Assembly (NCBI GenBank): GCA_019843655.1
Contig: JACDQD010000102.1
Coordinates: forward strand, 7,945,501-8,009,500
Length of the DNA stretch: 64,000 nucleotides
Reading direction: 5' to 3'
From: Lethocerus indicus
Lineage: Eukaryota; Arthropoda; Insecta; Hemiptera; Belostomatidae
Part shown: piece after piece, positions 35,982 to 48,885 of the stretch
Numbering within the stretch: the first letter of the stretch is position 1
How the letters are laid out: each line of letters starts with the position of its first letter
The notes under the pieces: model-generated
The model's database searches: none
The model's input: only the letters and a program-made list of their open reading frames with translations
Told to the model about the DNA's origin: nothing
Position numbers and translations under genes: made by a program

Positions 35982-38900
35982 GTTATATTCTGGTGATTTT
36001 GCAAACTTTGACTGTGCACGCATCCTTTCCCATAATCATAATTAATAAAAATCTATTTAAAGAAAGTAATACGTGGAGCATAATTATAATGTGATTACTG
36101 ATTTTTTTACACAATGTAGTATAAGATTGATTTGATCTTTGTTGATTGTTAGACCTGGTTATTAGGTATAAGACTGGCTTTAACGTTTAGTCCCTAATTC
36201 TCTGGCGGAAATTCAACTGAGTCACTTAGTATCTTAAACTAAGTTGAAGCCAGATTACCGACGGATACCGCGTCAATTGTCAACCAGGGTCGGGTTCCGG
36301 GTATAAAGGAGCTCGAGGATGAACTACCTCGATAACTCCGATCATATCCCACACAAAACGTGTACCCCCCCAACTCGCCAAGCTTTACTGTCCGATTTAG
36401 TCCGTTCCATTGGAATGGATTCAGGGTTCCTAATTCCTAAACAATTTTCCGCGAGTCACGTTATAAATAACTGTCACGAAAAATAAGAACTTTAACCTCA
36501 TTGATAATTCGAATTTTCATGACTTTTGCATTTTACAGACATCGCTGATTAGAACAGAAAGCAATGATTAAGTTTTACAGTATTCTAACCAGCAGGTTTT
36601 GTAGTTACTACAAAAATGTCAAATACTTGTCGATCTTCTGGATCTTATGGTTAGCCTCATTTATGGTATATTTAAAGCATAATAGATAATACAACGTCAA
36701 GTTATTTCATTATCCTCATTATTTTTATTTCAATGAGTTAAGACATTAAACGCTTCAACCTTGAAAATACCATCCTCCACGTGTGTAGTTATAATTAATA
36801 GTTCCATTATACGCGAGATATCAGGGCATGAATACCCTTAAATAGAATGATACGAGGTTTGAAACTATGACATATGGGATTATAAGAACTACCGTCTCGT
36901 TTCCAGGTCATAAAATTCACCTGTACCATCCTTTAATCATTTTTAAATCAACGAAAAAATGCACCTACGACAGCATAATTTACAAATGTTTATATTCATA
37001 ATTTTTTCAAATTAATTGTAACACGGTCCAGATTACAGTTATTACGTCAGTGGACGTAATCGCTTCTCGGGGCCAACAGGTACAGGGCGAATAAATTAAG
37101 TGCGCTCATGATCGCTATTTAAGCATCGGGGGTTTAATCTGTGGGATTTCCACTTTAGCCGGCGTGGCTAAACTTGTCCTCCCCGCGTTCAATTAGGAGG
37201 CGACATGTTTCGTATCGGTAATTCGTAAGTGTAAAAGCACTCATTCAATGGAATGAATTTGTTCTATTAATCGACTATAAATGGTTAAAGTGTTTAGGAA
37301 AATAAAATTAATAAAGTTTAATATTTAGTGAGGTTTATCTTGCGCTTTTCATTCTTCGTTAGGGTCATTTACTTATTCAAAACAATTATTTTTATTTTTT
37401 CGCGGCGCTTCCTTCGTCAATTGTTTATATACGAAGGCAATTATAAATTAAAATAATAATTATTTAATTTCATTATTTATTTTTATTATTTAATTTATCT
37501 TAAAATTATGTTGATGAAGAAATATGAGAATAAAATATTCAACACGCACAGAATTCTGTGAGAAATCACTCTTCAATAATTTTTCGGAGTTTATGTTTCG
37601 CCAGAATATATGAAGAATTTGAAAACGTTTACCTCGGGCGCTTTTATCTATTCCAGTCTCTCTGAATTTACAATGGACTCTCCAATCGATGCGTTTCCAT
37701 GCGAAGCGATTCTTCTGGCACGGTCGATAAATGGCGAACATTAGTTGACCGGAGCCCGGAGTGAAAAACGGCTCCCGTGTTTTATTACCCAACTTTATTT
37801 GCATCCGAGTCGGTTTTGTTGTTCAACACCCGTGGCCAACAGCCGATTAGCAATGGCGATGAGTTAGTCCCAACCATTTGTTGCCCTAGAATGATTTCTA
37901 TATCCACCCCCTCCCTTGATTGCCCACAACGCATTGCCAAAATGACCAGTCTTTGTTCGTACTTATTAATATGATAATGAGAGTTATAATGTCACTAACT
38001 GCCTTCCGGTAGGATCGCGTGATGCTCTCCGAATCCGAAATTATATCTTTTACAATTTCGTCGTAGGTTTAATGAAAACTTCTAAAAGTTTGCAGTGCCT
38101 TATAGTATATATTTAACTTCCGTTGCTAGGCCGGATGAGTACACAAGGGTCCTCTTCCTTGGGCGCCCCCCAGTCTAACAGAGTGCACTGAACTTGGTTG
38201 CTTGAATTAGGGCTTCGGTTTAAAATAAGAAGTTCGACAAACGATTCTGGTAGAATGAGAACATTGAACTGACATTGAGGAAATTAAAGAAGCCATACGT
38301 AATATAGGGACAAGTAAATTAAAAGGGGCTTTCCTTTTTTTCCCCCGGTACGAATGTTTTGTAAACGCTATCCGGTGCGATTGGGGCATTCGACCTGTTT
38401 AAACAGAAAATTTAACGCGATGTGAAAACGCGGGAAATATTCGATTTTCCCGCCGCAGTCAATTTTTTTCCCGAAAAATCCCGGCGGCCCGTCGCGTATC
38501 AGTGAAGGGCGGTGGGGCCTCGATTGGGCCATTAGATTTGCATACGAATCGCTCTGTTGTTCATCCGCCGTAAGATTGATTTCCATCGTTGCTTACGACC
38601 GATTGCGGTCATAAATTATTTAAACGATGGGCTCTTTATTCTATTGAAATAAAAGCTAACTTTTGACGCGGTCGCTGCGGGAAATGGCCCAAAAAAATAA
38701 TGATTTAGGCGCTCCTGGGATAATCCTGTCTAGACGGGTTTTGAAAGCTTTTGAATATGAGAAACTTGGAAGAAATTAATTTAAAATGGTTTATTTACCG
38801 CGCTTTTTCCTTATATGGCTACCTCAATTATATAAACGGTATATAACCTTTCAGAATACAATTAACTTTTTTTGTAATTTTGGTAAATTGAATTTGAGTT

Positions 38901-40144
38901 CCAGTAGAAAGGGGTGTAGTGAGGAATAAACAGTGCAATAACATTCTGGGTGATATCTTGGATCGTTGGAATGTAAATTAATCGGTCGAACCCCTACATT
39001 TCATTTTAATACAACTATCTGTAGGTCAATAACATTTTAAAATATAGAGATGATGGTCGAAAGCCCCTGTTGAGGGTCTAGGGTTTATTTTAAGACATTC
39101 TTATGTTTTTGATTTCAATAAAAACAGCTCGGTCGGAAACGTATCCCACTGTTTTAGTAGATTGATCGTACTCGGAGTGCCAAAAAGCCTTTGTCCCTTT
39201 TACGTCCAATGACAATATACACTGGCTGGCGTGCATTGAACCCGTCCTATTTCTAAGGGGAACGGGGCTCGGTTGAATCTCGTCCTCGCCGGTGTGAACC
39301 AATGGACTGGTCAGTCGGCCAATTGGAGGGGGCTGCGGCGGCCACTAATAGGTCCCTGATTGAGCATTTAGCCTAACGACAGATTGTGTCCCGGCCGGAG
39401 TCGTGTGTTTACCGCCAGACCCTCTACCCAGCCAGTCCACCCTCGGAAGTAGCCGACGCACGAATAAGAATTCGTCCCGGATACGATTTAAAAATACCAA
39501 TCGATAGGTCTCACAATGGACACGATCTCATCCGGTAACTGATTAAAGGGCTTAAGAAATAACTAAAGGATGATTTTTGCGGTTGTAGCGATTGGGACAG
39601 GCGTAGGATCAAATCGCAAGAGTAATAAAAACTTTTCCGTTCGAGGACAAATTTTTCGAGACAACGGGAGGTCTTTTCATTACCAAAAATGAACCATAGA
39701 AGCCTACGGTCCTATTCCTACGCCCTATTCCTAAACATTTTAAAAGCATCCTGTTACGCCGCGGTGGGGGGATATTGATACTTAACCGTTTTAGTGCCAC
39801 GCAGCGCGATCGCGCTGTTCGCGTACTCTGCTGAACCGTCTCGCTCTTTTTGGTCACGATCGTCAATTCGCAACGCTCTCGGTTCAGAAGGTATCTCGTC
39901 GCGAGTCTGTCAGAGTTTCCTCTCGTAATTACAAATTTTCTTTCAAATGATCGTAAACAACCTGCATAATTAGCTGTCTCTCTTTAACACATTAAGATGC
40001 AAAAGTGCATTTCTCGCAGATAGATGAAGGAAGCGCTTCATGGCACAATCCGACACCCCTGGCACTAAAACGGTTAAGGAACGGGGATTTCGCTACTTAC
40101 CCGAACAAGGTTATGATTTATTAGCTCGTACTGTATATTCACAG
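35982..40144 (+). other. Intron 3, second part: no exon seen
   Basis: AT-rich with moderate patches. It holds a 19-nt near-palindrome at 36597-36615 (TTTTGTAGT arms), an inverted CRE-like pair at 37041-37060, an octamer ATTTGCAT at 38536-38543 and a local repeat of CCTATTCCTA near 39711-39733. Minus-strand frames of 72 codons (38368-38586) and 70 codons (39090-39302) look protein-like by eye but lack further support. Confidence 0.55.
37041..37060. promoter_or_regulatory. Inverted pair of CRE/bZIP-like half sites
   Basis: ATTACGTC and GACGTAAT are exact reverse complements separated by AGTG. The left side reads TTACGTCA, close to the CREB/ATF and PAR-bZIP type of site. It is an intronic candidate enhancer element; binding is inferred. 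Confidence 0.45.
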
Positions 40145-40453
40145 GAGAGTTTCCTGTTGCCCGTTCCCTCGTTCGGGCCGGGCGGTCCTCGGCCGGTGAG
40201 CCCGCTGGTGGAGGAAGGTGAGTGCGAGGAGGTGGACTTAGTTGAGGCGAAGAGGAGTGGCGAGCGGACCCCGAGGAGCACGGCCCCGCAGCCGGCCACC
40301 AAGCCGCCTCCCCCGCCCCTACCCGGCAACAGCCTCCTCAGGAAGTGCTACCCCTCCAGCTCCACCCAAGTGCCCTTCCTACCCTCCGGACACCTGGAGG
40401 ACTGCCTCCCGCCCTGCTACCACGGCACCAAGGCTATGGCCAAACTCATCAAG
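40145..40453 (+). CDS. Exon 4 (Pro-rich linker and YHGTKAMAKLIK block)
   Basis: Acceptor TGTATATTCACAG (ending 40144) and a consensus donor AAG|GTAAGT (GT at 40454) bound a 103-codon exon, phase 0 at both ends. The translation begins ESFLLPVPSFGPGGPRP. It passes through an acidic stretch (EEGECEEVDLVEA) and a linker with the proline run PPPPPLPG, a possible SH3 or EVH1 ligand, and ends with the ordered-looking DCLPPCYHGTKAMAKLIK. Codon third positions are overwhelmingly G or C. The frame continues upstream of the acceptor to an ATG at 40040, but codon bias begins only at 40145, so 40145 is taken as the exon start. The exon has no stop, so the protein goes on. The family is not identified. Confidence 0.8.
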
Positions 40454-43400
40454 GTAAGTCCTTCCTTTACAGTCACTCTTCACTTATAATAAAATACTCT
40501 CTCGAATTTATCCCTGAAAATATTTTCTTCTGTTTTCGACGGGTTGTCATTCCACTCTCTGAGATTTTCAACTAACAACCAACTCCTGTTAAAAAAGTTT
40601 CTTAACCAATAATTGCCTGAACTATTGGCTCTATAAATAGGATCATAATCGGTATGCAAAATAAAGTGTGGACAGACTTCGCTATCCTACTAAAATATTA
40701 ATTTCCATGTCGTCGAGAAAAATGTCTTGCGGGTTTTTAATACCGTAATGAAATAATAAATAAATTTCTATTCGCCTAATTTCTATTGATATTTAAATTC
40801 GAAAAAATCAGCTTTTTTCCAATAAACATTTTAATCAATCTTGGTTTGAACTAGGCAACAGCATAACTTGATATTGACCCCAAAACCTGTAGAATGAAAG
40901 TAGGAAATTCGTGAAATAAAACAAACTTTTCCAATTTTTGTTTTTCCGACTTTTCTTAGTATAACTTTTTATTAACACAATTTAGTTGTGCTCAGAAGAA
41001 AAGACCTTCTCTTACTCTTACCTCCTTCATTAAACTTCAGCATTTGCTTCATACTTGAACACGCAGGGGAGTATTTATGTTAGAGAATTGAATTTGAAAG
41101 CGTTAGCAGATATCTATTAGTATCCTTAATGTTCATTATTTTACAAAAACAATTTAATTGTAATAATATCTTACGAATCGTTTATTCTGTACCTAGGGAT
41201 GTTGGGTTGAAGGGGTATACATACACTATTAAAGCGCACTTCTGATTCTTGTGTCGGGGCCAAATTGCAAACAGTTATACCAGCTGAATTTCAGTGGAAT
41301 TCAGCATCGAGTGCTCGGTTCGGTAACTTGGAAAACTACTCGTAACGAACACGGGCAAGTGCTATCTCATAAGGAAGAGGAAATAAATTAGTTCGGACAT
41401 TAATTAAAGAACGAGTCTCCAGGCAGCGCGAGAGAAAAACGTTCACTGATGCCAACCGGAGGGGTGAATGAACTAAAAATCACAAAAAACTGTCCACCCA
41501 CTCGGGCAGTAGTAATTTCGTTTCAAACGCTCCCCTGTTTACGTTTAATTCGATCAAGGGACCAGTCGAATGGTCATCTATCGGGCCCAGGGTCCACGGA
41601 TGAACTATAACCGGTGTCCCAAATTCTATGAACCAATAGAGCATCGGTTATTGGAGATGGACCCAAATTTTAATCGAAAGGTTTTTCTACTAAGGTAAAT
41701 TATTGACCACAGAATATTTTCTGGGTATACCATAGAGAAACCTCACCGTATTAGTCGTGGTAATGCACTTTTATTACTTACGATTTTGGGTCGATAATTT
41801 ACTCAGATCAGCCAATCCCAGAACTGAAAGTAGAGTGTAGTCACAATGCAGTGTCTGCCAATTCATGTTACGCAAAAGGACATTTCTATAGTTTTCTTAA
41901 CATTCCCACGATTTTTTTTTCGACACGTACGGAAATTTGAGATGTGTACCGTCTGAAAGATTCTACGATGGGATCGATCAAAATGGGACTGTGTCGGCCC
42001 ATCGAATACATCTGGCGATGAGAGACTATCGCCGTAGAAAGGTTTCCGCGACGGGGGGCGCAGTCGATCATACTGGAGGGACTCTAAAACGGGTATAGTG
42101 TAAGCCATTTGTCTCGGTTGAGATGTTGGGGCCGAAGAGAAGGTGGAGGTGGAGGTTGGCGGGGTGCGGAGTCACCGGTGCGGAGGATGCGGCCGGGCAT
42201 TAACAGCATTAGGCGGGGCCCTCCAGACGCTTTCATGTGCCGGCGGTGTTCGCGGCGAGGGGGGCGGCCTCCGCGAAAACTACCCGGGCATCAATTAACA
42301 GTTGATTTAGCGCGTCTTTCCTGAACGCCCCGCCAGTCAAAACGCTCGCCTGCCCACCCCACCGTGAACAACCCTTCCCACGGGTCTTCCCACACGCCCC
42401 AACAAACAACCCTTTGTACGCGCCGTGTAGGTTTATCTATTTACGTATATTATCCGTTTTTATCAAAAGGGATGTAAAACAAGACCCGTCGGACGTAAAT
42501 AACGCATCATTAGGTGGAAAACGAATTAGTTTTTTTAATATCGATCCTTTCGAGAGGTTTATATCGTCTAAATTATATCGATAGTTTATAATGCATTTGT
42601 ACCATACACCTGGAAACCTGGAAATCGTATATTACCGCCTTATATGTTCTCTAAGTATTTCCCACTTTGTCTCTGCCAGTTACATAAGATATAAATATCG
42701 TCCAGTTTGGATGGCAAACGAAATCGTATTCTCATTTCCGCCTCGAAAGGCGATATTTTATGTTTCTATAGAATTAATTCTCTTCAGATAGCCAGACTAT
42801 TCGATGGGCAGGCGTTTGTTGTAGAATCCATAAATACCGATTACTGTCTCATTTTTGACAATGCGCCAATCCGATAAACGGCGAGGCAGACTGCAAACCG
42901 CAGTACTTCTGTGGAACCTGTACCCTCCGGGCGGTGGGAGATGTGACAAAGGGGCGAGGAGAAGGAGAGAATTAGAGGCGTGAACGGAGAAAAGAGAAAA
43001 GTGGGGAGAGAAAGGAGGGAGGGCGGTGGTTGAGAAGGGAGAGGGTTGAGACCTCGGCTGGGGCATTGTGGGGGGTGCCGGGCGGATCCCCCCGGCTCTC
43101 ACTCAATAGGGCGCCAGCCCGCATTGTTTTACCCGACTCGGGGTTTTTCTTAGAGTTCTTGTTTTTCGGAGTCGCAAGAGACGGAAAAAAGAAACAATGC
43201 ACCGACCCCTTCACCCCTCTGCTGCTCACTGTATTCTAGAGACTCGGCCCCCTTCCCCGACTTGTATTTTACAGATAAGATGTCTACTGCGGTTCCGCAT
43301 TCCGCCCGTGTGAATATTCATTTGCGGACACCACGTATGACGGCTGAACCATCGATACCGAATGTTTTGTTAGGAATATAAATCGATATAATAACCGGGA

Positions 43401-44166
43401 TTAATTAGGTTGATTATTTTATCGATATATAGGTACGTATCCGTTCGGCAATAAAGGAATCAATTCATTCGAAATTCGTACTAAAGTAAACTCTCTATTG
43501 AGAAAGAAATAACAGGCGATGAGATATTGAGGCGTCAGATCTGATGTGAAAACAGAGATTAAATTGGAAATTTGATTTTCTGAAATTGCGTTAATAATTT
43601 AATTGAGAAGAGGTCATACTACTTTGCATTATTTCCTGGAACTACGCGTGGCCAATACTCAGGACTAATTTCATTTCAGTCTGTTTACTTTAAATATTAA
43701 AAAAGAAGAACACACTGTCTGAAGTAATGAAAAATGATGCCCGTGTTACTCCTACGTATATAAAATTCGTACTTTAAGATTTAAATAACCCCTTCTTTTA
43801 CTGAAATGAATTAATAAATAAAATACTTTCCATCGTAGAATGTACGGACGAATGTGAGATTGTTTAATAAGAAAACGGATAAATAGTGAAAATAGATAAA
43901 ACCGATTAAGAAAATTTATCCGAATAATTTCGTTGAATTTGTCTGCATTTCAACATTAGTAGTAGTACATTTTCTGTAACGGGGCACGGAAAAATATGAA
44001 CAATTTACACGTGTTAAAGTTATTATATGATACATATAGAGTTTAGAATACACTGACGACTCCGAATTTCTGAAAATTGCACAACACTCGCAACAGCGGT
44101 AGAACGATTTCGCGAAAAAAAACCCTCTCTCGGGATTTCTTATATTTTATTCATCCCTTTTTCCAG
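40454..44166 (+). other. Downstream intron, first part: no secure exon
   Basis: It contains an 8-bp inverted repeat (GCTGAATT arms) at 41283-41305, a CpG-rich patch at 42110-42380 and a long purine-rich tract at about 42950-43050 that is nearly all A and G on the plus strand. Frames over these patches follow composition. Confidence 0.55.
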
Positions 44167-44340
44167 TTTAATGTTGAACTCCCGGGGAGAGGATACGCGA
44201 TATTTGACTCGGCGGCTCCGAAAATGGCTTTCATAATTGAATTACGCGAGAAGCCAGTGCTCACTTATACTGGGATTCGTGCGCTATTCGTGGCACGAAC
44301 TTGGGCTTGTGCGTGTGCGTGCGGACTCGCTCAAAGTTAA
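44167..44340 (+). CDS. Candidate exon with stop (unproven)
   Basis: A very good acceptor (TTCATCCCTTTTTCCAG, ending 44166) is followed by a 57-codon frame in phase 0, beginning FNVELPGRGYAIFDSAAPK and closed by TAA at 44338. Phase 0 fits exon 4. Against it, codon use is less GC-ending than exons 1-4 and the end (ACACAC-type Ala-Cys alternation) comes from a TGTGCG simple repeat. It could be an alternative last exon or chance. Confidence 0.27.
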   Translation, partial: FNVELPGRGYAIFDSAAPKMAFIIELREKPVLTYTGIRALFVARTWACACACGLAQS

Positions 44341-47300
44341 CTTGGTACACAATTAATTAACCATTAGTGGACTGGAGAATACTTGGAGTCCTTTTACACC
44401 CTCGCCTAATTCCGTTATAGCCCATGCCCCCCGCTAAGTACAAAGGAAACCGTGCCCTCGTGTGTGTGCCCTTAGCTCCCGACGATACTAGTGGCAGAGT
44501 TTTCTGCCAACCGGCATGATATCGGATGTTTTAAAACCGTGCTTGATAAGATTCCTATTCGATTTGGTCAATATAGTCCGGACAGCCATTCGGAATTTTC
44601 ATCACCAGTATTGTTCATAAGTAACTTTAAATTTTCGCTCTATGATTTTCCATTTTCTTTATATATTTATTCCTCAATTAAAACATATGTTCATATCTAT
44701 TTAAGGAAGCATAGTTCACACTTTTGTTTGAATAATTTGCGATCTGGAATCCGAAATTACGAATTCCCATTATGCAAACTCAACCTCCGCACTATTTTGA
44801 AGCGCTTTTACTTTGAAGCCAGTAATGAATATTTGTGACTGCAGAATTCTCTCCGGCCGGCAATGTAGCAATATAAACGAGACGACGCGCAGTCGGGAGT
44901 GCGGTCGATCTTTCGGTTCAAACAAAGGGCAGATAAGAAATTAAAATATGGAAGGCGGAAAAGCTTTCGGTGTTCCGGTTGCGGTTGTGGGATGTCCAAA
45001 TATCGGCCGGGATAGGGATTTTAAACTCGCTGCCCCTTAAAACATTGTTCCTACTTCGCCCCCAGCTACAGGTCCTTCGCTTTTGTAGTCCCCGACCACC
45101 GCCCTCGTTAGCCGAACATTAGTTTCTAAATGTTATTATAGCGCTAGTGATAGGGTATCAAACGAGATCACAGTTTCGAAGTTGCTCTAGGAAACATCGT
45201 GGACACATCCTTCTTATATCCCAAAACTTTGGTTCGGGAAATTATTATTGTAATTCAAATCACATAAAAATGAAATATATTATTCAAGACATATTTTCCG
45301 GGTATTATATGGCCGATAATTCAATTCAAATATAAATTTTTCTTATAAAATATAGGATTAATTCTATACGTATTGTTTATTGCGCAAATCGTTTGAATAT
45401 TTAGGCAGAAATTATTAAATGGAAACGAATTATTTTACTTCAAATTTGCTATTAATGAAATTAGGTCATTTGGAAATTGACGTGTGATATTTGCATTCCT
45501 TCTTAAATACTCTGTAGTAGGGATATTTTGTTTACTTACAGCTGATAAAACATTTTAATGGGGGCTTCTCCCCTGGTCTCTATGAAAAAAAACGTACCAG
45601 AACCAACTAACCGGATCAATTTCAACATTTCCCCTGTATCCGGCATCACTAAAGGCTTGTAACGATAATATTGTCACGCACTACCTACCGGCCACTCCCT
45701 TTACTTTTTAATTATTTTTTTTTTACGAAATCCCGCCTACAAAGTTGAGCCCAGGTCGGTGGCTAGCGTGTGGGGGGTGGGATATTGAATCTGGGGGTCT
45801 GTTCGCGGAGGGTCGTATTGAGGGTTGAGGGCGGACGCGCGGTGTGGGGGATAATTTATTGAATTATAGTGTGGAGGGGCCGGGCAACACTAATAGGGTT
45901 ACTAAACCCCTCGGTGAGGGGGGGCCACCCCCAAAGTGCCTCCGACCCCCCGCCCCCCCCAGGGCGACCTTTAACAATTAATTTGCCTCAATATGCAGTC
46001 TGGCGCAACCGCCCCAGGTACTGCCTTGGGCCTCACCGAATTCAATTCAAAATGAATCGAAAGAGGCTTACAAAAAAAGGTACGTTTCACCCAGTTTACA
46101 AAAGCGTTACGATAGGTTTCATGATTGATCACTCGTTGAATCTTTTGTGGTTAATGTTCTACGCCTATATTATTAATGTTTCTTAGATTAACGTTAAATA
46201 TAAGCCTCTTAAATATAAGATTCGTAAATATTCATTTGGACATTTAGCTTTAGATTCGCATTTCGCTCACAAATGAAACGGTCTATTACTTCTCGGGGGA
46301 CGAGATTAACCTAGCTTTTTATTACATAAATAAAGGGATAAAGTGGACTTAATATGCCGGCATATGGTAGCACTTGAAGTCCCGTAATTGGGGAGTTCAA
46401 TTGGTTCGTTAGCCGGAGTCGAGTGCCCCCAGCACCAAACTTATTTATTCAAGTGAGGTTGCTATTCCTTGGCGAGGTGCTCCGGTGGTGTTTTATTCAA
46501 ATTATTTTAATCACTGTCTTCAGTTTTCACTTCTGGTTGACTCAAGCTGCTAAGGAGTAATCACCTTGTTACGTTGATTCATATAACAGTTTCGAGGGGC
46601 AGGCGGATTTCCAGATTTATAAACTAAATAGTAGACATGGTTAATAGTTAGGAAAATAGTGAAAATAAACACCCGCAAACATCATTTCGTACTCATTCAC
46701 GTAATCAGAAACCTACCCCTGAGCGTTCAGAGGAACGCTGCAATATTTTATTTGAACTGCCTGGTTAGCCCATTACCACCTCTTTTTGCCATACTCAGGA
46801 CTCAGAGCAACAAAGGAATATAAAAACAAAAATCGTTACTAGAAATATATTCCTGTATATGTGTATATATATACATATATATTCCACAGGGACAACTTGC
46901 CTCCGGTGTCCTGGAAATTTACATCAATCGCGAATAATGTATCCGGAGTGTTTGGTCGGGGGAGGAGCATAAATGTTCAATTAGGCTTATCCCGCACGAC
47001 TAGGGGCCAGAGATTTACACGGAGTAGCGCTTGGGGGCGGATGGGGGGCGGTGGTGTAAAGGGGACCGGGGGGGGATGAACGAAGTTGGAGCGGGATTAG
47101 CGCCGTGTCTTATGGCCAAGATCAAATGCTCCACAGACCTCTACCCTAGACCTAATATATCTTTGTTAACCTCAGTCTTGTTAATTTCACCAATTTACTG
47201 GGACAATTAAAATGGAAGAAGTTTTATTGCGCTCGGTATTTTTATTTATTTACTCTTCTGGGCTATCTGATTTTGACCTCACGCCGGTAGTATGTTCAAC

Positions 47301-48470
47301 CCTGTATTATTCATTTATCTCCGGGAGATATAATAAAACCAATGTTACGCCATTCAAACATAGAATAAACAACTACGGAGGTATGGCTGAATTAAGTACA
47401 TTCGAATTAAACCCAGCCGTCTTAGATATTAGGAATAATCGAGAAATTTAGTCTTAATCGTAAATCTCACTTGTAAAATTCTTATTACTTGCACCTGACC
47501 CATCGTGCGTGTCGGGAGTGAAGTGCAAGGCGTTCGTTAACCTCACGGTCTAAATATAGTGTTTCGCCACCGGGCCATTAAAATGGAACGCATTAAGCAT
47601 TCAAGTCCTGCACGATGACCACCGACCTCCGGCCAACGTTTTCGCCCTCAATTCTGCCCACCTGAAATGTGCAAAATTGCATTTCTCCCTTTATTGTTAA
47701 TTTATCCACCACTCGACGTGCAGCCGAAAAGTCAAAATTACGTTCATTTGTTTGCGAAGGCGTCTGGGTAACGCAACGTCCCCGCTATGCGTAAAATATT
47801 ATTTTTTTTCCTAAGTAACTCCTGTATTTAGGTGCAGCAATCGTACCTTTGATAATCATCCTTTAGAATGTGTTCTAAATATTTGTCAGTGTGTATAACA
47901 GGGTTGATGCTGTTCCATCCTATTTGTAGCAATTCTGCGTTGAGAATACATTGGGTCAGTATGTCGATTGAATCTTGAGCCCCACCTGAGTGGGATCCAT
48001 TAAAAAGGGAAAACCCTTTCCTTTAAAAGTGTGACGATATTCCAAATATTCCTCAACGCTATAAAATATATAAAATGACACTTTCTAATTGCATGTCTCG
48101 AATGACTGCACTATAATCGCGATCATTTATGTTCCGAGGACGCAATTAGTTTATTAATTACCCGTTGGGTTGTTAGAGCTTACTATCTTTTACTAGTTCA
48201 AAAAGTGTAGCTTAGGCTTCTCCAGAGTATAGGAATCTAGTTAACTACCCGCCGGGATAATGTTTATTTTGCGTTGATGAAATTTCGCAACCTCGGTGAA
48301 GGCGCAGAGATCCCTGGATTTTCACGTGGTCTCGATCAAACGGTACTCAAAATATTTGAAGTCTGTTGTGAAGCGAGTGACACAGGGGTTGTTGTTTAAG
48401 GTGTGTGTTGGGGCTGGTGGGTGGAGGGTGGGTAGTTAATTCGACCCGAAATATTGGTGAGTGTAGGTGT
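44341..48470 (+). other. Downstream intron, second part: G-rich islands
   Basis: No secure exon. G-run clusters on the plus strand occur at about 45767-45960 and 47033-47075. An 11-bp direct repeat TTAAATATAAG lies at 46194-46204 and 46209-46219. The rest is AT-rich. Confidence 0.55.
47033..47075 (+). other. G-quadruplex-prone tract
   Basis: Four G runs (5, 6, 4 and 8 long) lie within 43 nt on the plus strand, at 47033, 47043, 47061 and 47068. This meets the usual four-run pattern for an intramolecular quadruplex, with loops of 5, 12 and 3 nt. Confidence 0.65.
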
Positions 48471-48543
48471 GGGGGGTGGGGGGGCGGGTGTAATGACGAA
48501 GGGGCTGTGGCGGGGCGCATGTGCGGGGCGGGGGGCGGGCGGC
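48471..48543 (+). other. G-quadruplex-prone, CpG-rich tract
   Basis: The tract has runs of 6, 7 and 3 G from 48471, each separated by one base, then further GGGG and GGGGGG runs to about 48540. It lies just before a CA repeat and a pyrimidine tract leading to a candidate exon at 48721. Confidence 0.65.
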
Positions 48544-48608
48544 CCGCCGTGTCGCTTCGTCCCCTCAGTCTGATCGGCGACCCCTCGCTGGCCGGAGCCT
48601 CGCACTCG

Positions 48609-48610
<2 letters not shown>

Positions 48611-48650
<40 letters not shown>
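48611..48650. repeat. (CA)20 microsatellite
   Basis: Twenty CA units, uninterrupted, followed by a pyrimidine-rich tract. The Thr-His and Cys-Val frames that cross it are artefacts. Confidence 0.97.
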
Positions 48651-48652
<2 letters not shown>

Positions 48653-48720
48653 CTCTCCCTCTCTATCCCTCGCTCTCCCCCTCAATCTCTCTCTATCTCA
48701 TCCCCCTCGGACATTGGCAG

Positions 48721-48885
48721 ACGCGGGGACTTGTGAACCCCGTCGTCGAGAGTTCACACGGTCGCGCCGCTTCCCCCAATTCACCCGACAGGAGACAGCA
48801 CCGGCCGATATGTGTACCCCAGCGACGGACACCCCAGTCAACATCGTCAGGACGTGAAAATCCAACGACGGCCTCCCTATCTTAA
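48721..48885 (+). CDS. Candidate exon, Ser/Pro/Arg-rich (unproven)
   Basis: A long pyrimidine tract ends in GGACATTGGCAG at 48720. The following frame is phase 0, matching exon 4, and reads TRGLVNPVVESSHGRAASPN, then SPDRRQHRPICVPQRRTPQS, to TAA at 48883. It has the look of a disordered, phosphorylatable tail. The two other frames are also open over much of the stretch because it is GC-rich, and a donor-like AAAG|GTAGTC follows directly after the stop. It may be a terminal exon, or a non-coding exon or promoter-type CpG patch. Confidence 0.3.
   Translation, partial: TRGLVNPVVESSHGRAASPNSPDRRQHRPICVPQRRTPQSTSSGRENPTTASLS

Noticed and set aside
40040..40144. 5' extension of the exon 4 frame to an ATG at 40040
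   Set aside because: Codon bias starts only at 40145, right after a clear acceptor; the upstream part looks intronic.
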